Below are positions 43,425 through 55,400 of a DNA stretch of 64,000 bases, one piece after another. The position numbers were made by a program, and so were the translations under genes. Origin of the DNA: Paralithodes platypus. Its lineage: Eukaryota > Arthropoda > Malacostraca > Decapoda > Lithodidae. The notes beneath the pieces are model-generated. The model worked only from the letters and a program-made list of their open reading frames with translations. It was not told the DNA's origin and ran no database searches. Numbering within the stretch: the stretch's first letter is position 1; each line of letters begins with the position of its first letter. The DNA lies in the NCBI GenBank assembly GCA_032716605.1, contig CM064485.1, forward strand, positions 33,395,722-33,459,721, read 5' to 3'.

Positions 43425-43931
43425 ATGCCAGCACCCAATAGAACAACAAAGGCCAGGAAGTCGCATAGTCCACAGAAGATCGAGAGGCCAGCAGACGACA
43501 ACCGATTGGAAGACTTCTTTGGAGACGAGACCCAGATGAGTGAAGAAGACAGCTTGGGTGTAGTAGAAGACAGCCAGCCTCCACGCCAAGCCCCCCCCCC
43601 CGCTGCCAAGCGGCTACCACCGCCACCACCACCACCAGCCCCTGCCAAAACTAGCATGCTACCGCCAGGGAGCAACCAGGACACCCAGGACACCCAGGAT
43701 AGCGAGACGGGTGACGAGGCCTCCCCTGATGCTACCATCTACGGCGTAAAGGCGAAACCTACCATAACAAGGGTAGTGTTGCGCCCCGAGGACGAGCTCG
43801 CCGTGATGGAGTGGCTGCGGGTCCATACATTCATGTACGACAAGAAGGCCCGGGAATTCAAGGACTCTGACCGGAAGTGGCGCCTGTTTGAAAAGAAGGC
43901 CAAGACTCTGACCCCTCCAATTAAAGGTTAG
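43425..43931 (+). CDS. Harbinger Myb/MADF-like DNA-binding protein
   Basis: 168 codons. The N-terminal 110 residues are low complexity (proline- and aspartate-rich) with KSHSPQKIERPADDN. Residues about 120-165 form a trihelix/MADF-like domain (EDELAVMEWLRVHTFMYDKK, KWRLFEKKAKTL). In Harbinger elements this partner binds the ends and carries the transposase to the nucleus. The frame runs through PPIKG at a splice-donor-like AAAG|GTTAGT (43926-43931); an acceptor-like TTGCAAACAG ends near 44121 and would add a short second exon. The domain looks short at the C-terminus, so this spliced form is likely but unproven. It faces the transposase gene. Confidence 0.75.
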   Translation: MPAPNRTTKARKSHSPQKIERPADDNRLEDFFGDETQMSEEDSLGVVEDSQPPRQAPPPAAKRLPPPPPPPAPAKTSMLPPGSNQDTQDTQDSETGDEASPDATIYGVKAKPTITRVVLRPEDELAVMEWLRVHTFMYDKKAREFKDSDRKWRLFEKKAKTLTPPIKG

Positions 43932-44244
43932 TTTCCCCATATTGATACGTGAAATGTGATATTATGAATATTGACGTTGTTTATCTGTGTTAATAAGTGT
44001 TCTGTGTTGTGATGGATAGTGACACTGTTTACCTGGGTTGATACCTGTAATATGGGGTGATATATAGACATTGTTGTGCGATATACACGTTTCTATTATA
44101 TGTGATTTTGTCTTGCAAACAGGTAGAATAGGGAGACACAAGACATGGTTATTATCAAATACCTGCCTCTACAAAGAGAATTAGTTAGCAATGCAAGTGT
44201 ATAGCCTTATTAATGACATTAACACCACCAAAAATAGAAGATAT

Positions 44245-45345
44245 TTACCTGTTAGCCAAGATGCCAAAGGCATTCTCCACCACCCGTCGAGCCCTGGACA
44301 ACCGGTAGGAGAAGATCATCTGACCCATGTCCGTTGAGCGATGTGGGAATGGTTTCAGTAGCCAGGGTCGCATGGGGAATGCGTCGTCAGCTAACAGGAA
44401 GTAGGGCACAGGCCTGTCACCGGTGTGTAGGGGTTGAGGAGGCGGAAGTCCCAGGGTGTTGTTCTCCAGGCCGGCCCTGATAGGTGTCTGTGCAAAGACA
44501 CCACCGTCAGACCCCGAACCAGTGGCACCCACATCGCAGTACAGGAACTTGTAGTCAGCATCCACAACTGCCATAAGCACAATAGAGTGGAATCCCTTGT
44601 AGTTATAGTAAAGGGACCCAGCATTGGCAGGGCAGCGAATGGCTATGTGCTTACCATCAATAGCACCAACGGCGTGTGGAAACTGCCAGCGTTCTTTGAA
44701 GAGGTCAGCACATTTCTGCTAATCTTCCGGGGTCTTGGGGCATGGCTGAACGAGAGGGTGGTATTCTTGGTAGATGGCCTCACAGGTGTCAGGAACCAGC
44801 AGTGAAATGCTGTTATGGGTGACGCGGAAATCATAGGAGAGTGTTTGATATGAGTCACCAGTCGCCAGGTAGCGCAGGGTAATGGCGAGACGAAGGGCAG
44901 GGCTCAGGGATTTCCGCCAGAAGGTGTCCTGTCTCTCTATCCTGGGTGTGATCTTCTCCACCATTTCCCAGAACATGTCCATGTCCAACCTGGTGAAGTT
45001 TCTGAAGCTGCGGTGGTCTTCGCGCATGAACTCATGCATGATGTTCTCGTAGTGGCCATACATTTGCCGCCGCAGGAGCCAGTTCCGCGTCCACACTGAC
45101 CTCCTCTTCCTCCTTCGTTGTTTAATGGCTATTTTCAGAGCTAACAGATCAACCTGGAGAGTTAAATCCATGGACATGGTCGCCAGGTATATGTCGATAT
45201 TTTGGCGCTGGGAGGGTGTTATTAATACGTGCGCAGCCATGTTGCACGGTAGAGTGTCACCGTACCTATTGACGCAACGGTGGAGTCGACTGTAATGATG
45301 TTCAGCCCTGGTAGAGCGCCCTTTATATACATCCGTTGGCCACAC
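44245..45345 (-). pseudogene. Harbinger transposase (DDE_4 type), one in-frame stop
   Basis: Read from 45345: a basic N-terminal region (RRRKRRSVWTRNWLLRR), DMFWEMVEKITPRI, helix-turn-helix-like LAITLRYLATGDSYQTLSYDF, then a TAG (44719-44721) after PED. In the same frame follow FPHAVGAIDGKHIAI (first D), LYYNYKGFHSIVLMAVVDADY, CDVGATGSGSDGGVF (second D), YFLLADDAFPM and RRVVENAFGILANR (E). The frame ends at a splice-donor-like AACAG|GTAAAT, so the last exon may lie downstream on minus or be lost. One base change away from an open frame except for the end, so the copy looks fairly young. Confidence 0.9.
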
Positions 45346-45675
45346 AACTTGTATGTGTCGGCTTTATGCGGGTGTATGCGGATCGACTCTGAAGTTGATC
45401 GTCTGTATTCTGGAGTCGATCGTCTGAAGTCTTACAGATGCGGGTGAAGTCGGCATGTACAAATGACCGTTATTTTTTTTTCGGTTCGAGTCTCAAGACT
45501 TCTCCGGAGTCAAGACGACAACGTCGGCTGTATGCGGCTGTAGTCTGGTGAAGTCCTTTGGATGCGGCATACCGAGCCAGCTCCAAAAGTCGGGTGACAA
45601 AAATGCCACGACTAGCTACTCTGCTGCATGCGGCACCCTAGTCCTGTATGTGTGAAAGGGGCATTATGTTGAGCC

Positions 45676-48600
45676 CATAGACTCCTCTACATAAGGACTG
45701 GCGTCGGCCATACTCGGGTCCCGGAACTTGGGTCCATTGTCAGGCCCACAAACTGAGGTCTTATTTTAGTTTTACTGGATATGGGACTTTGTGTTTTTAC
45801 TCTACAACATCTTATTAACTACAGCAACCAAATAAAGGAAAATAAAACATTTGTTTTTGGTTGATTGACTCATAAGTCTCTTTCGTGATTGAACATAATA
45901 GGAAAATATACAGTTATAATGAGATAGTTTATAAGAACATGTATTATACAAGCAAAGCATCATACCATGACTTACATTAATTCAATATTAGAAGAAATTA
46001 AAGTAAAACCTTTGCAAAATATTACTTTACACATAATTTTACATATATCAAAAGTCACATAACACAATAATTAACTTAAACATTAGAAAGTTTCTCTTGT
46101 CGCCTTAAGCAGCCTAGTGTACACTCCCGATCGCTTGTATTAAATACAAAGGCCTTAAACAACACATTACACAATGTCTGGCATGCTCCTGAATGGCTAG
46201 CTAAAGGAGCATCTACATAAGACAAGCATTGTTTCAAGTAATTGCGACAACACTTTTTCGAGTCTTGAAGAGACATTTGAAGGGTGATGCCACTATGTAC
46301 AAAGAAGACAGTAGCCAGTGTAGGCATACTCAGCCCACCTCGATTGAGCGCAGTCAAAAACTCTGATGACAAGCATTCCCCAGAATCTACTTCCTGTTGT
46401 CCATGTTTATGAGCTAAAAATTCTCCAATGTAGACAATTTTATGTTTTAAAGTATCATCTGAATCTAGAAGTAGTTGAGTGTCTTGTAATGTCAGCTCTT
46501 CCAGAAGTTGTAAATCACCATCATCTATTGCTGCTGTACAAAATTCACAGCTTACTTCTTTGGCTCGGTCAGGAACGATGTCACGTTTCAACAGCTGATG
46601 CAACTGCTGTACTTTGGATGCTGCTTGAACATCCCCAATGTCAATGTAAAAATTTCCTCCACTACGTTGTCTTGCTTGACCAAAACACTTTTCTAGGGGA
46701 TCTTGTGAAAAAACAGCAGGTAGGATGTAAGCAAAATCATGGGTTTCAAAAAGATAATGTGCTGCTTCTATGTTATACCTTGTTGTGATGACAAAGGCAT
46801 CTGCTGTTGACTGTGTTAGTTTCTTCTCTCTGCCATGCCCACCAATCCACCGACAGCTGGATACAACTGTACACATTTCCTGCAGAGATTTGAAGTTTGT
46901 ACAGTTTAATGTCCAAGATTCACGATATTGGTCTCGTAAATGAACTGCGCTGTACTTGCTTTTAACATTCATAATTTTAAACCAATTGGTTACCAGTGTT
47001 ATGTATATTACTGTTCCATCCTGAAATTTAACAGTTCCTTTAAGACCTTCAAATGCAGCAATCGTTTTCTCATTGAACACTTGGCAAACTAAGGGCACAC
47101 TCTGACGTTGCAATGGTTTAGGAAATACTGATGAGCGTGTGAGTTTTGTCAGACGAAGTGGTGTCTTCTGATCTTCATTGTAAAGAGCTTTAACATCACT
47201 CCAACACACCAAATATTCTGTACCGTCCTTGCTAAAATGTAATTCTTGACATTTCTCTGTGATCTAGTTGTTTCTCATATTCTTGAGGATGTGAACATAA
47301 TCATAGACAAGGAAAACATTTATGCCATCTGGTGCTAGTGTTACTTTTCCAGGACCCCCAAGCATTCTGTAAACAGCTTGATTCAGTGGACAGTTGTCAC
47401 AGACGAACGATACTGGATGGCCACCACTAGCTTTAACAACATATACAGCCTCAAGTAATATTTCCTTCAGTTGAATAGCATTCAGTTTTGATACAGGATG
47501 AATTCGTATGATGTACCGTGGTCCTCCATAGTGACAAACAACTTCAATAGCAAGAGCAGATGTTGCTAGATTTTCTGGTCCGTTTGTTGCATAGCCTACT
47601 ATATGCTCTCCTGTAAATCTAAGGGCCTGCTTAAGCTTGACTTCATCAAACAAAATGTTAACTAACCGCTGTTGTGGCTTCAACTGATCAAAAAGGATTG
47701 GGAGACACTTGTCAGCTTAAGTGCGAGATAACAATTGGCGAATCTGTTTCTCACAAGGAAGACTAATTGCTTTTGAGTTTCTAAGCATTCTATATGCTGC
47801 GGGTGATATACAAAACAGTTCTGCTGCAAGAATTAACATATGCTTTGTATATCGGCGATTTTTAGGAGGAATAAGAAGGAGTTGTAACTGTGCTTGAATG
47901 AACTGAAAACCTTCAATTTCATGAAATTCTGTGATAGAGTCAAGTTCTGAAATTATTCTTGTTAAGCGGTCAGTATTAGTCGCTTCATGAGTGTTCATAA
48001 TGTTCACTATTTCTTCAATTTGAGACCACTTACTTACCAAGCTATTTTTTTGAAGATTCAGTTTACTTTTTGGTATCTCCAAGCCACTTTTCTCTGCTAC
48101 TACCAGCTGCAGAAAACCAAAAGGAGACTGTACCTCTTTAAAATGAAGAAACTTATCAACTGCTCTACCATTACCATCTGTCTTAAACATTGTCAGTTCT
48201 CTACCATTTTGCATTATATAAAACTCAGGGAAGTGTTTTCCAATCTCTCCTGCAAATTTGTCATAACTATGCATTTTGTCTTGTTCATTTTCAAATTCAG
48301 TTTGTTTTTTAAGTCTTGCTTCACTTGTCATTGTTTTAGTTAACCTAGGAGCTGACGTAAGTTGTTTGAGGCAAGACTTGGGTACACCTTTAAAAACTGT
48401 AGGAGGCCCAGCTGGTCGTTTTCCTCCCCGAACTGTGACCCAATCGCAGTCGAAGTGTGATGCACAAATCCATAGTTTCGACCTGTCTCTCAAACTTTCT
48501 GGGCTATTTGGCATAGCACTAATCCATGCATGTCGTTCTTGTTCTTCATTCGGGAAACACACCATAGGACTGTATGGCTCTCCCCTGTAGTTTCCACGAC

Positions 48601-49089
48601 AATTGAATGCAGCACATCTTTTCGGCATTGTTCCTGTAAAGCAAAAAAACAAGAATAGTTGTAAAATGGTTATCAGTACATATCAAAGCAACCCGTTGAC
48701 ATCAGCTCAATTCTAATATTTATCAGCTAAATAAGTTGTTAACACAGATCCTTTTGTGACTGGTAAGTATTTATAAGAAAATTACTTACAATAAGCTGAG
48801 AGATAACGAACAACAGAACAAAAATGTGTTGCCTCTAACGTGTCTCGTGGGTGACTGGCGTCTGGCATCGTCCTGGGCTGTTTGTTTTCTGGCGAGACAT
48901 TATGTCGCCAATATGGCGGGGATATGGACGATTGCGTGTGAAATTACATGCATTTATATGTAAAGTTGTGTTTGTGTACATATTTTTGTGTTTAAGAAAG
49001 TCGGAGAGACCACTGCTTTCATGATACTGCTTTTAAGCAATGGACCCAAGTTTCAAACTCCGAGAGTGCTCGTTTCCAGTCCTTATGTG
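45676..49089 (-). mobile_element. P-element-type DNA transposon (THAP9-like)
   Basis: Bounded by the exact 8-bp direct repeat GTTGAGCC (45668-45675 and 49090-49097), the target duplication length of P elements. The ends start CA. Inverted repeats align over about 50 bp (CATAAGGACTGG ... AACTTGGGTCCATTG), with an extra 12 bp in the left end. It encodes a THAP-domain transposase across 48628-46076. The Harbinger element ends only four bases before the left duplication. Confidence 0.85.
46076..48628 (-). pseudogene. P-element/THAP9-like transposase with two in-frame stops
   Basis: About 850 codons in one frame with stops only at 47717-47719 and 47264-47266. The start is MPKRCAAFNCRGN at 48628, just after an acceptor-like TTTGCTTTACAG; the upstream ATG at 48652 lies in that pyrimidine tract. 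Residues 1-90 are a THAP zinc-binding DNA-binding domain (C5, C10, then WICASHF and PPTVF). A leucine-rich/helical region follows, then the RNase H-like core: NILFDEVKLKQAL (catalytic D), FVCDNCPLNQAVYRML, and FSQDPLEKCFGQARQRSGGN (catalytic E region). DYVHILKNMRNN precedes the second stop. The ends LSNV at 46076 complete a full-length protein. Confidence 0.92.
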
Positions 49090-49097
49090 GTTGAGCC

Positions 49098-51590
49098 ATA
49101 TAGCTGCTTTTGGCATTGAACACATTTGATCAAAAGCAGTCGTTTACGGATTCCCTTCAACACCCTTCTCTTTCATGACACCCTCTCTCAGAAGTCTTTG
49201 TTGAATCTTATGCTGAGAAGTCTGCTGGACCATGGAGTATAGCAACACTAACAACAAGAAAAGTTGAACCTTCGGTTCACTCTGGAATCGAAAATAAATA
49301 CTGTATACACTGGAAGATAAAACAGAGAACCTGCAGAGATGAAAGTTTGAAGAGGTTCAATTATTATATTTGTTTTATCTGCAACGATGAGAGGGGAAGT
49401 TAAAAAAAATAGACAGCAAATTTGCAAAGACGATTACACCAAATATGATAAATGATTAACAGTAATAGGCAGAGAGGTGGTGTACGATGAACAAAGGAAG
49501 TTCAAAGAGTGAGGCAAGTAATACGAATTAAGGACGAAGAGAAGGTTATTGGGCAGTATTTCCATATTATTGGAATATTAAAAGACCAAAAGGGATCCAT
49601 GACATATACAGTAAGTTACGTAATTACTTGTAAGTGTAGTAAACAAAGAACTCCATAATATTTTGTGTTAATATATAAATCATCAAGGCATTAACAGTTG
49701 TTTTGAAAATTAGTCACATTCGCTGTGAGCCATTACGAAATACCGCCAGATCTGAAAGATACACTGATTAGTTTGTGTTATTCAATATATAAATAGATTG
49801 AAATACAGTTTTCAAACCCGGTGCATTTCATTGTAGAATGCTAGCCATTGGATATTACCTTGAGTAGCCTATTTCATCCCTATAATACAAAATAAAACCT
49901 TATTTCCAAGTTACGAATTTGGAAAAATTAAGGTCAAATATTTATTGGTATCCTAGTTATATGCCACTTACAAAGCTTTGCCTTATTATGTAGTTTTCAA
50001 ATCGGGCGTATTTCAATATATAATAATGGTCATTAGATTTTACCTAAGGTATTTCGTCCATATAAAGAGTATTACAGCGAAATTTCTAGTTTAATAATTT
50101 GCAAGCATGCAAAACGATAACTTAGTTTAGAAGCCACTTGCAAAAGTCCCACGATAAACATGACCTCTGTTACGTTATGTGTCCATTATTCTCCAGTGTA
50201 GACGATGCGTCACCCAATACACAAAGTTCTTTACAATATTGTCAATAAATATTTCAGTGCCACTGCATTTTGTAAGACTATTATATGCAGATTGCCGATA
50301 ATTATCTTGTGTTTATCTCGTACCATGCACCACCACCTATGCTTAGCCCTTTATTTAATGTGTACGTTTTGCTGAGAGAGAGAGAGAGAGTTACCATTCT
50401 GTCCAGGTATATTACAACTCCTCGAATATTTTCCACTGCCCCTTCCTTAAAGGTTTACAGTATTATATGTCTGTTGTCTTGGAAATTAACGATATATTTT
50501 TCTAATAAAAAACACACATTTGAATAGATAACTTTAAGGGGGTAGTGGCTATTTTGGGGTCTATTTATTTAGGGTAATTATAGAGAAGAGGCTCGCACCC
50601 TTATTTTTCATGTTTTTCCTCCAGATTTTGAGAAATTTGTGTTTTTATGGTCTTGGTTATAATTCCAATGTGGGATACACGATGGGTTAAGGGGGGCTTT
50701 GCCCCCCCCCCCCCCTAAATTATTGAAATCGGCATCTATGTTGCCAGCAGGGGGTAAATATCGATTATACTGCATAAAGAAGGCGTTTGTAATCAGTGAG
50801 GATGTCCGAAAGAGCTTTGAGATTGATTAGAATGGGTGTTTTTTCTATTAATATCGGGTTTTATAAATGTGATCAAAATTATTCTCCCACAGTGGATTAT
50901 ACATGAGTACAGTATAAGGATTCCATAAACCTACATTGTCCCTAATAAATTATGTATAATAAGGCTGCGAGCCTATTCCCTATAATTATCTTATTTAGTT
51001 TTCTGTTTCCTCGCTAGACCTCCATCAAGCTTATAAAAACACCCCCTAGACCCCCTTTTAAGATAAATTTGTAAATTTTTCGGTAGGAAAAATGCCCGGC
51101 CTAAGGTCTCTTCCTCCAAAATTACAGGCTTGCTATAGCTCGCCAGAAAATAATCAACACCCAAATGGCACGAAAGATTTTAATGTTGACAAATAAATGG
51201 AGAAAAGGTCTCAAAACCGCCAAATTAATGGAACGAACGTCTTAGAATCTCAAAACTAATGGCGCTAAGCAGTAGTAGCAGTCGAAATATTACTAGTTTC
51301 GACATTATATAATTATTATGCAATGACATAATAGTTGGAAAGGTTTTAAGAAAATATATGATACAAAATAATGATGTTAACAACTGGAATTTCGGCACAA
51401 GGAGACGATTTAAATTCTGGATTATGAGGATATGTAACATTTATTTAAATACAACGCAATATTAACAATCATTTAAGTGTAGAGCACAATGCTAATTTAA
51501 TCTATATTTGTCTTATGGTATGCTTAATGAAACTAGGTAATTTGACTAGTTTGGATATGGCAAACATAGGCTCAATTAGATGTTCATTTT
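49098..51590. other. No recognised gene; GC-hairpin block
   Basis: I see no coding region. It contains a GA run (50373-50391) and the GC-hairpin module at 50690-50755 (GGGGGGCTTTGCCCCCC then AATTATTGAAATCGGCATC and CCAGCAGGGGG), as in family K. Confidence 0.5.
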
Positions 51591-51599
51591 CTATGTGGA

Positions 51600-52565
51600 C
51601 GAGGGAGACAAAAGGCAGAACTGCCTGTGACGAATTGCCTTCATCAGAATGAAAAGAGTGACAGGGCCAAAATCAAGGAACGTTCGAGCCAAAAAGCCTG
51701 GCAAGATGGGTTCAGGGAGAGAGAGTTCCAGAGCTCAGCTGTTGAATAGAAGAAGGATTGGGAATATCCGTTCTCTCTTGAGTTAGAGAGTGCACAGAGT
51801 AGGAGTGGGATTGTGTTGCAAGACAGGTGATATGTTCTCTACGTAGATGGGGCGGTATACACTGAGAGAGCTCGGACGAACACTGATTAGTGTAATAGCT
51901 TTAGAATAATGAGAGAGATGCAACATTGTGGTGAAGAGAGCGAGAGAGAGACTGCAGAGAATTAGTGAGCGGACGTGAGGTAATGATGTGAAAGGCTTTC
52001 TTTTTCTAAAAGGGCTGTGCGAGAGGAGCCTCTCAACACATGTGAACAAAACTCAATACATGGACACACTGTGCCCCTGCACAGAGCAAGAAGTTGTGCA
52101 GTGGTAAAGAACTCCCGGAGGCAGTTGAGCACTCCTAGTTTTTGGGAAGCCGCTTTAGCAAGAGTGGTAATATGATCTTTTAAGAGAGATCAGAAGAAAA
52201 GAGACACCAAGAATATTAAGAGAAGATGAAGGGTTAATTTGTATGTCGTTGAAGAGTAAGGGATAGTCTTGTGGAAGGTAGTGATGAATAGACAAATGGA
52301 GACATTGAAATTTGGAGGCTTTGAAAGTAACAAGGTTATCTTTGCCTCAATCAGAGATGGTAGAAAGATCTGAAGATAGGTGCGATATGGCCTCCTCACG
52401 TGAGTTTTGAAATAATTGTTGGGAGGGATGTAGAGGAAAGCTAGTTGAATAGTGTAATGTAGAGTCATCAGCAGAGTGAATGGGGCTGGAGGTGCAGTTG
52501 AGAAGATCGTTAATGAATATTAGAAAGGGAATAGGAGACAGATCAGAACCCTGAGGAACACCGGA
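51600..52565 (-). pseudogene. LINE reverse transcriptase C-terminal fragment
   Basis: On the minus strand this is homologous to 63000-63960 of the other LINE copy: both share GTCTTGCAACACAAT, TCAACAGCTGAGC and GGCTTCCCA(A/G)AA(A/G)CT stretches. Encoded fragments such as SPVLQHNPTPTLCTL match APVLQHNATSILCNS. Many frameshifts and stops. It ends near 51600 in a 3' untranslated region. Confidence 0.8.
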
Positions 52566-52569
52566 ATTT

Positions 52570-53930
52570 ATAGGTATAACGATGGCTATGCTAGATTACG
52601 TGTGAGCGAATCATCTCTTAATTTGGGCGAAATAACTTGCATGCGAGATTACGTTGAAGTTGAACCGTGATCCAAGGTGTGTGAAGGGACTTAGCATTCA
52701 ATACAGCATATCATAAGGGTTCAACCGGTTATGTGATTATCATGCAAGCATGTATTCTAATTTGATTTTGATCTTTACGGTTATTAGTAAAACCCGGGAT
52801 AGTTTATTGTTAACTAATAAACTGCGAAGCTATGGTAGTTCAAACCCTCCCGCCAAGCGAAGATATTTGGTTCTATTCTGACGAAAATCGTCATAGTACC
52901 ATATAATTATAGCTTATCCATATGCACCTATTTTGCTTTTATTATGAACATATGAGCATTTACGAGCAATACAAACAGTGGGATTAGCATTAGGGGGGTG
53001 AAAAAGACGTATTATTGCTGAAAGGTCGTATCATGAGGAGAGAGCTGGGGGGACGTATATCCTCCCTTTCCCAGCTCTCAGGCAACACTGGGGGTCTGAG
53101 TAGAAGTCTTTGTGTTGCAAGGATCTCTAGCTGCCTCACCCGTGTTAATTAAAGAGACCGGGAGAGGGAAATATGCACCAAAAATTACCCGATAAAAGGG
53201 GAATAAGAGGAAAAAATAGCTGATAATTGCATTACTTGCATTAATTGCATTACTTGTATGGTAGCAAGTAATGGAGGGGAATTATCTCACTTAATCACAA
53301 ATTGGGTTAAATGTTATATATAGTTTCTAATGTAAACTATATTATATTATATTCTTCTCTAATTATAATTTTGTTTCCAATTTGCTTGCTCTTGAGAAAT
53401 ATACTGGTAGGCAAACAAACACATAATATAATAGGCAAAGTGGTAGATATAAATATTGATTTAGAACTGATACAGGACGATGCATATACAGTACATGTAC
53501 CCCTATATGTTTAACTTGACCAATAATAATCAATGTAGATAACTATATTTGGCGTAAGGAATTTGACACCTAACTCGTTCACAACTAATTATATAAACTA
53601 CATATACCCCCATTCCCGCCAAACATAGTTGCAGCATACTGCATTGAGACCCTCACAGATTGAAATATTTGTATAAACTCTATAATTTCTAGCCTACACT
53701 TCAATGACTCGTGCTCCTAATCTTCTTAACCCCTTTTGTACCTGCGACGTTATTTAAATATTATTCTAACTATATTTTAGAAAATTTTGTGCAATTTAAG
53801 AAGCACTTGTGGTAGTAAAAAGGGCTAAGTGAGATAGTTTGAAACTTGTTAGTTGCTTAGTTAGTTCCTTAAACTAAATAAAATCTTCTAATAGTAGCCT
53901 GAATAATGTTAAGAAATGTCACCGATACAG
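52570..53930. other. No recognised gene
   Basis: A/T-rich unassigned DNA with short ATTGCATTACTTG repeats (53226-53262). The frame at 53311-53514 has no recognisable motif. Confidence 0.4.
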
Positions 53931-53937
53931 AAAGGAT

Positions 53938-55037
53938 TAAGTCCCAGTCACACCTATGCAATGTCGCCTTGTGACCTACTGAGACCCTTGAATGTTCACG
54001 ATTTGCAGCCAGATTGAATACTTTGTTGCCGATATAAGCAAGGCTTCCTTGACAACCTTGTTGGGCGTCCAAGAGGTCATGACATGTCCCGCAAAACTGC
54101 AATTATTTTGATCATGCACATAACTAACGCAGTGGTTTTCAGCCCTCTGCGCCCAATTGACGTAACTCGTTCTAGGACAGTCGCAACCTTCCCGAGGGTC
54201 GCAATGCACGCAGGATAAAAAACAACAGACATACCGTTATTTTAAAGGTGTCAACCCACGGGACACATGTTGTTATATGCCCCGTGGTCATTGTGATCAC
54301 GCTGAGTGTTACGACCATCGGGGCATTATTTGCCACTTTAGTTACAATGATGCTCACCCAGGTCGCCATAGATCACATGTCCCCCACGACCATCATAATG
54401 GCCACGGGCATCGGGTTGCATGCACATTGCGACGCGCCCGACCCATTGCTGTACTAGTTGCAGGATGGCACATGGCAGGTTTTATATCAAGGTCGTAGTT
54501 GCACGTTGGTGGTGTAGGTGGGTGCGGAACGGTGGTTGGGTGGGAACTGCGGCGAAATACCAGACAACATGGTTGGAGTAAAATATGAAAGAAGAGTAAT
54601 TGGACAGAGGAAGAAGTGAGAAGTACAGTAGATGACTGAACACCTACCAGGTGTTCCATATACAGTATATCCCCTCCGATGAATGTCGCAACAAGTTCAT
54701 CGGCCTGGAGAATGACGCAAAGATATCGCACCTGCGCCGCAAGGGTTTCGGGATATGTCATTAGGGATGCGGTCTATGTTTCAGAGCAAAAATATATTTA
54801 ATATTTGAATGTTGCAATAGTTGCAACTGCGTCCCCCGCATGTTGCAATATTGTTGCGTCCCCGCAAGAATATGGAAACGAATGCGCAACCAATGGACCG
54901 CGGACCAAGCTACACGCCCCACCCGACCTATGCCTTGTATTGGTTACCACACGTCACATCATTTTGTCCTTGACCAATCACCATTTTTAGGTTGGGGAGG
55001 AGTGCAGCGGCACATCGCTTTGGTGTGACTGAGGCTT
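53938..55037. mobile_element. Non-autonomous inverted-repeat element, possibly Harbinger-like (1.1 kb)
   Basis: The ends AGTCCCAGTCACACC and, inverted, AGCCTCAGTCACACC are separated by 1.1 kb. Flanking TTA and TCA could be a decayed 3-bp duplication. The interior is GC-rich with TTGCAACTGCG / TTGCGTCCCCGC repeats and no transposase. Confidence 0.5.
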
Positions 55038-55221
55038 CAGTTGAATGTTTACTTAAATTTATTTTAGCATGTTGACTATGTATATCTGCCCTATTGTACT
55101 TCAGCTTATGCTTTCACATGCTCATCTGTAAACATTCAATATTATAGATTCTCTATTATACCCCATATTTTCACTAGCATATGCAATGTACATACATATA
55201 TACAGATGTGTTTCATATGTA

Positions 55222-55308
55222 CAATATATACAGTATATATATAAATATATATATATTTATATTTATATATTTATATTTATATATATATAAATTATATATA
55301 TATAATAT

Positions 55309-55357
<49 letters not shown>

Positions 55358-55400
55358 TGTGTATAGATATATATATAGAGAGAGAGACAGAAAGAGAGAG
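55222..55400. repeat. AT microsatellite and GA tract
   Basis: A (TA)n tract with some ATTTATAT interruptions, then GAGAGAGAGACAGA. Flanked by TC tracts to 55500. Confidence 0.9.

Larger units (their letters stand above)
42597..45663. mobile_element. PIF/Harbinger DNA transposon, near complete (3.07 kb)
   Basis: Inverted terminal repeats of about 50 bp are almost perfect, starting TGCCCCTTTCACACAT at 42597 and ending at 45663. TTA at 42594-42596 and 45664-45666 is the 3-bp duplication typical of Harbinger. It carries two convergent genes, a Myb/SANT- or MADF-like protein on plus (43425-43931) and the transposase on minus (45345-44245), the standard two-gene Harbinger plan. Subterminal regions hold repeated GCGGCTGTAGTC motifs. 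Confidence 0.95.

Noticed and set aside
43059..43738. Several overlapping frames on the minus strand across the Harbinger subterminal region
   Set aside because: They overlap the plus-strand MADF-like gene and the repeated subterminal motifs, and show no transposase motif.
54248..54498. Histidine-rich frame resembling a metal-binding protein
   Set aside because: It arises from the GC-rich repeats inside the 53938-55037 element, with alternative frames equally open.
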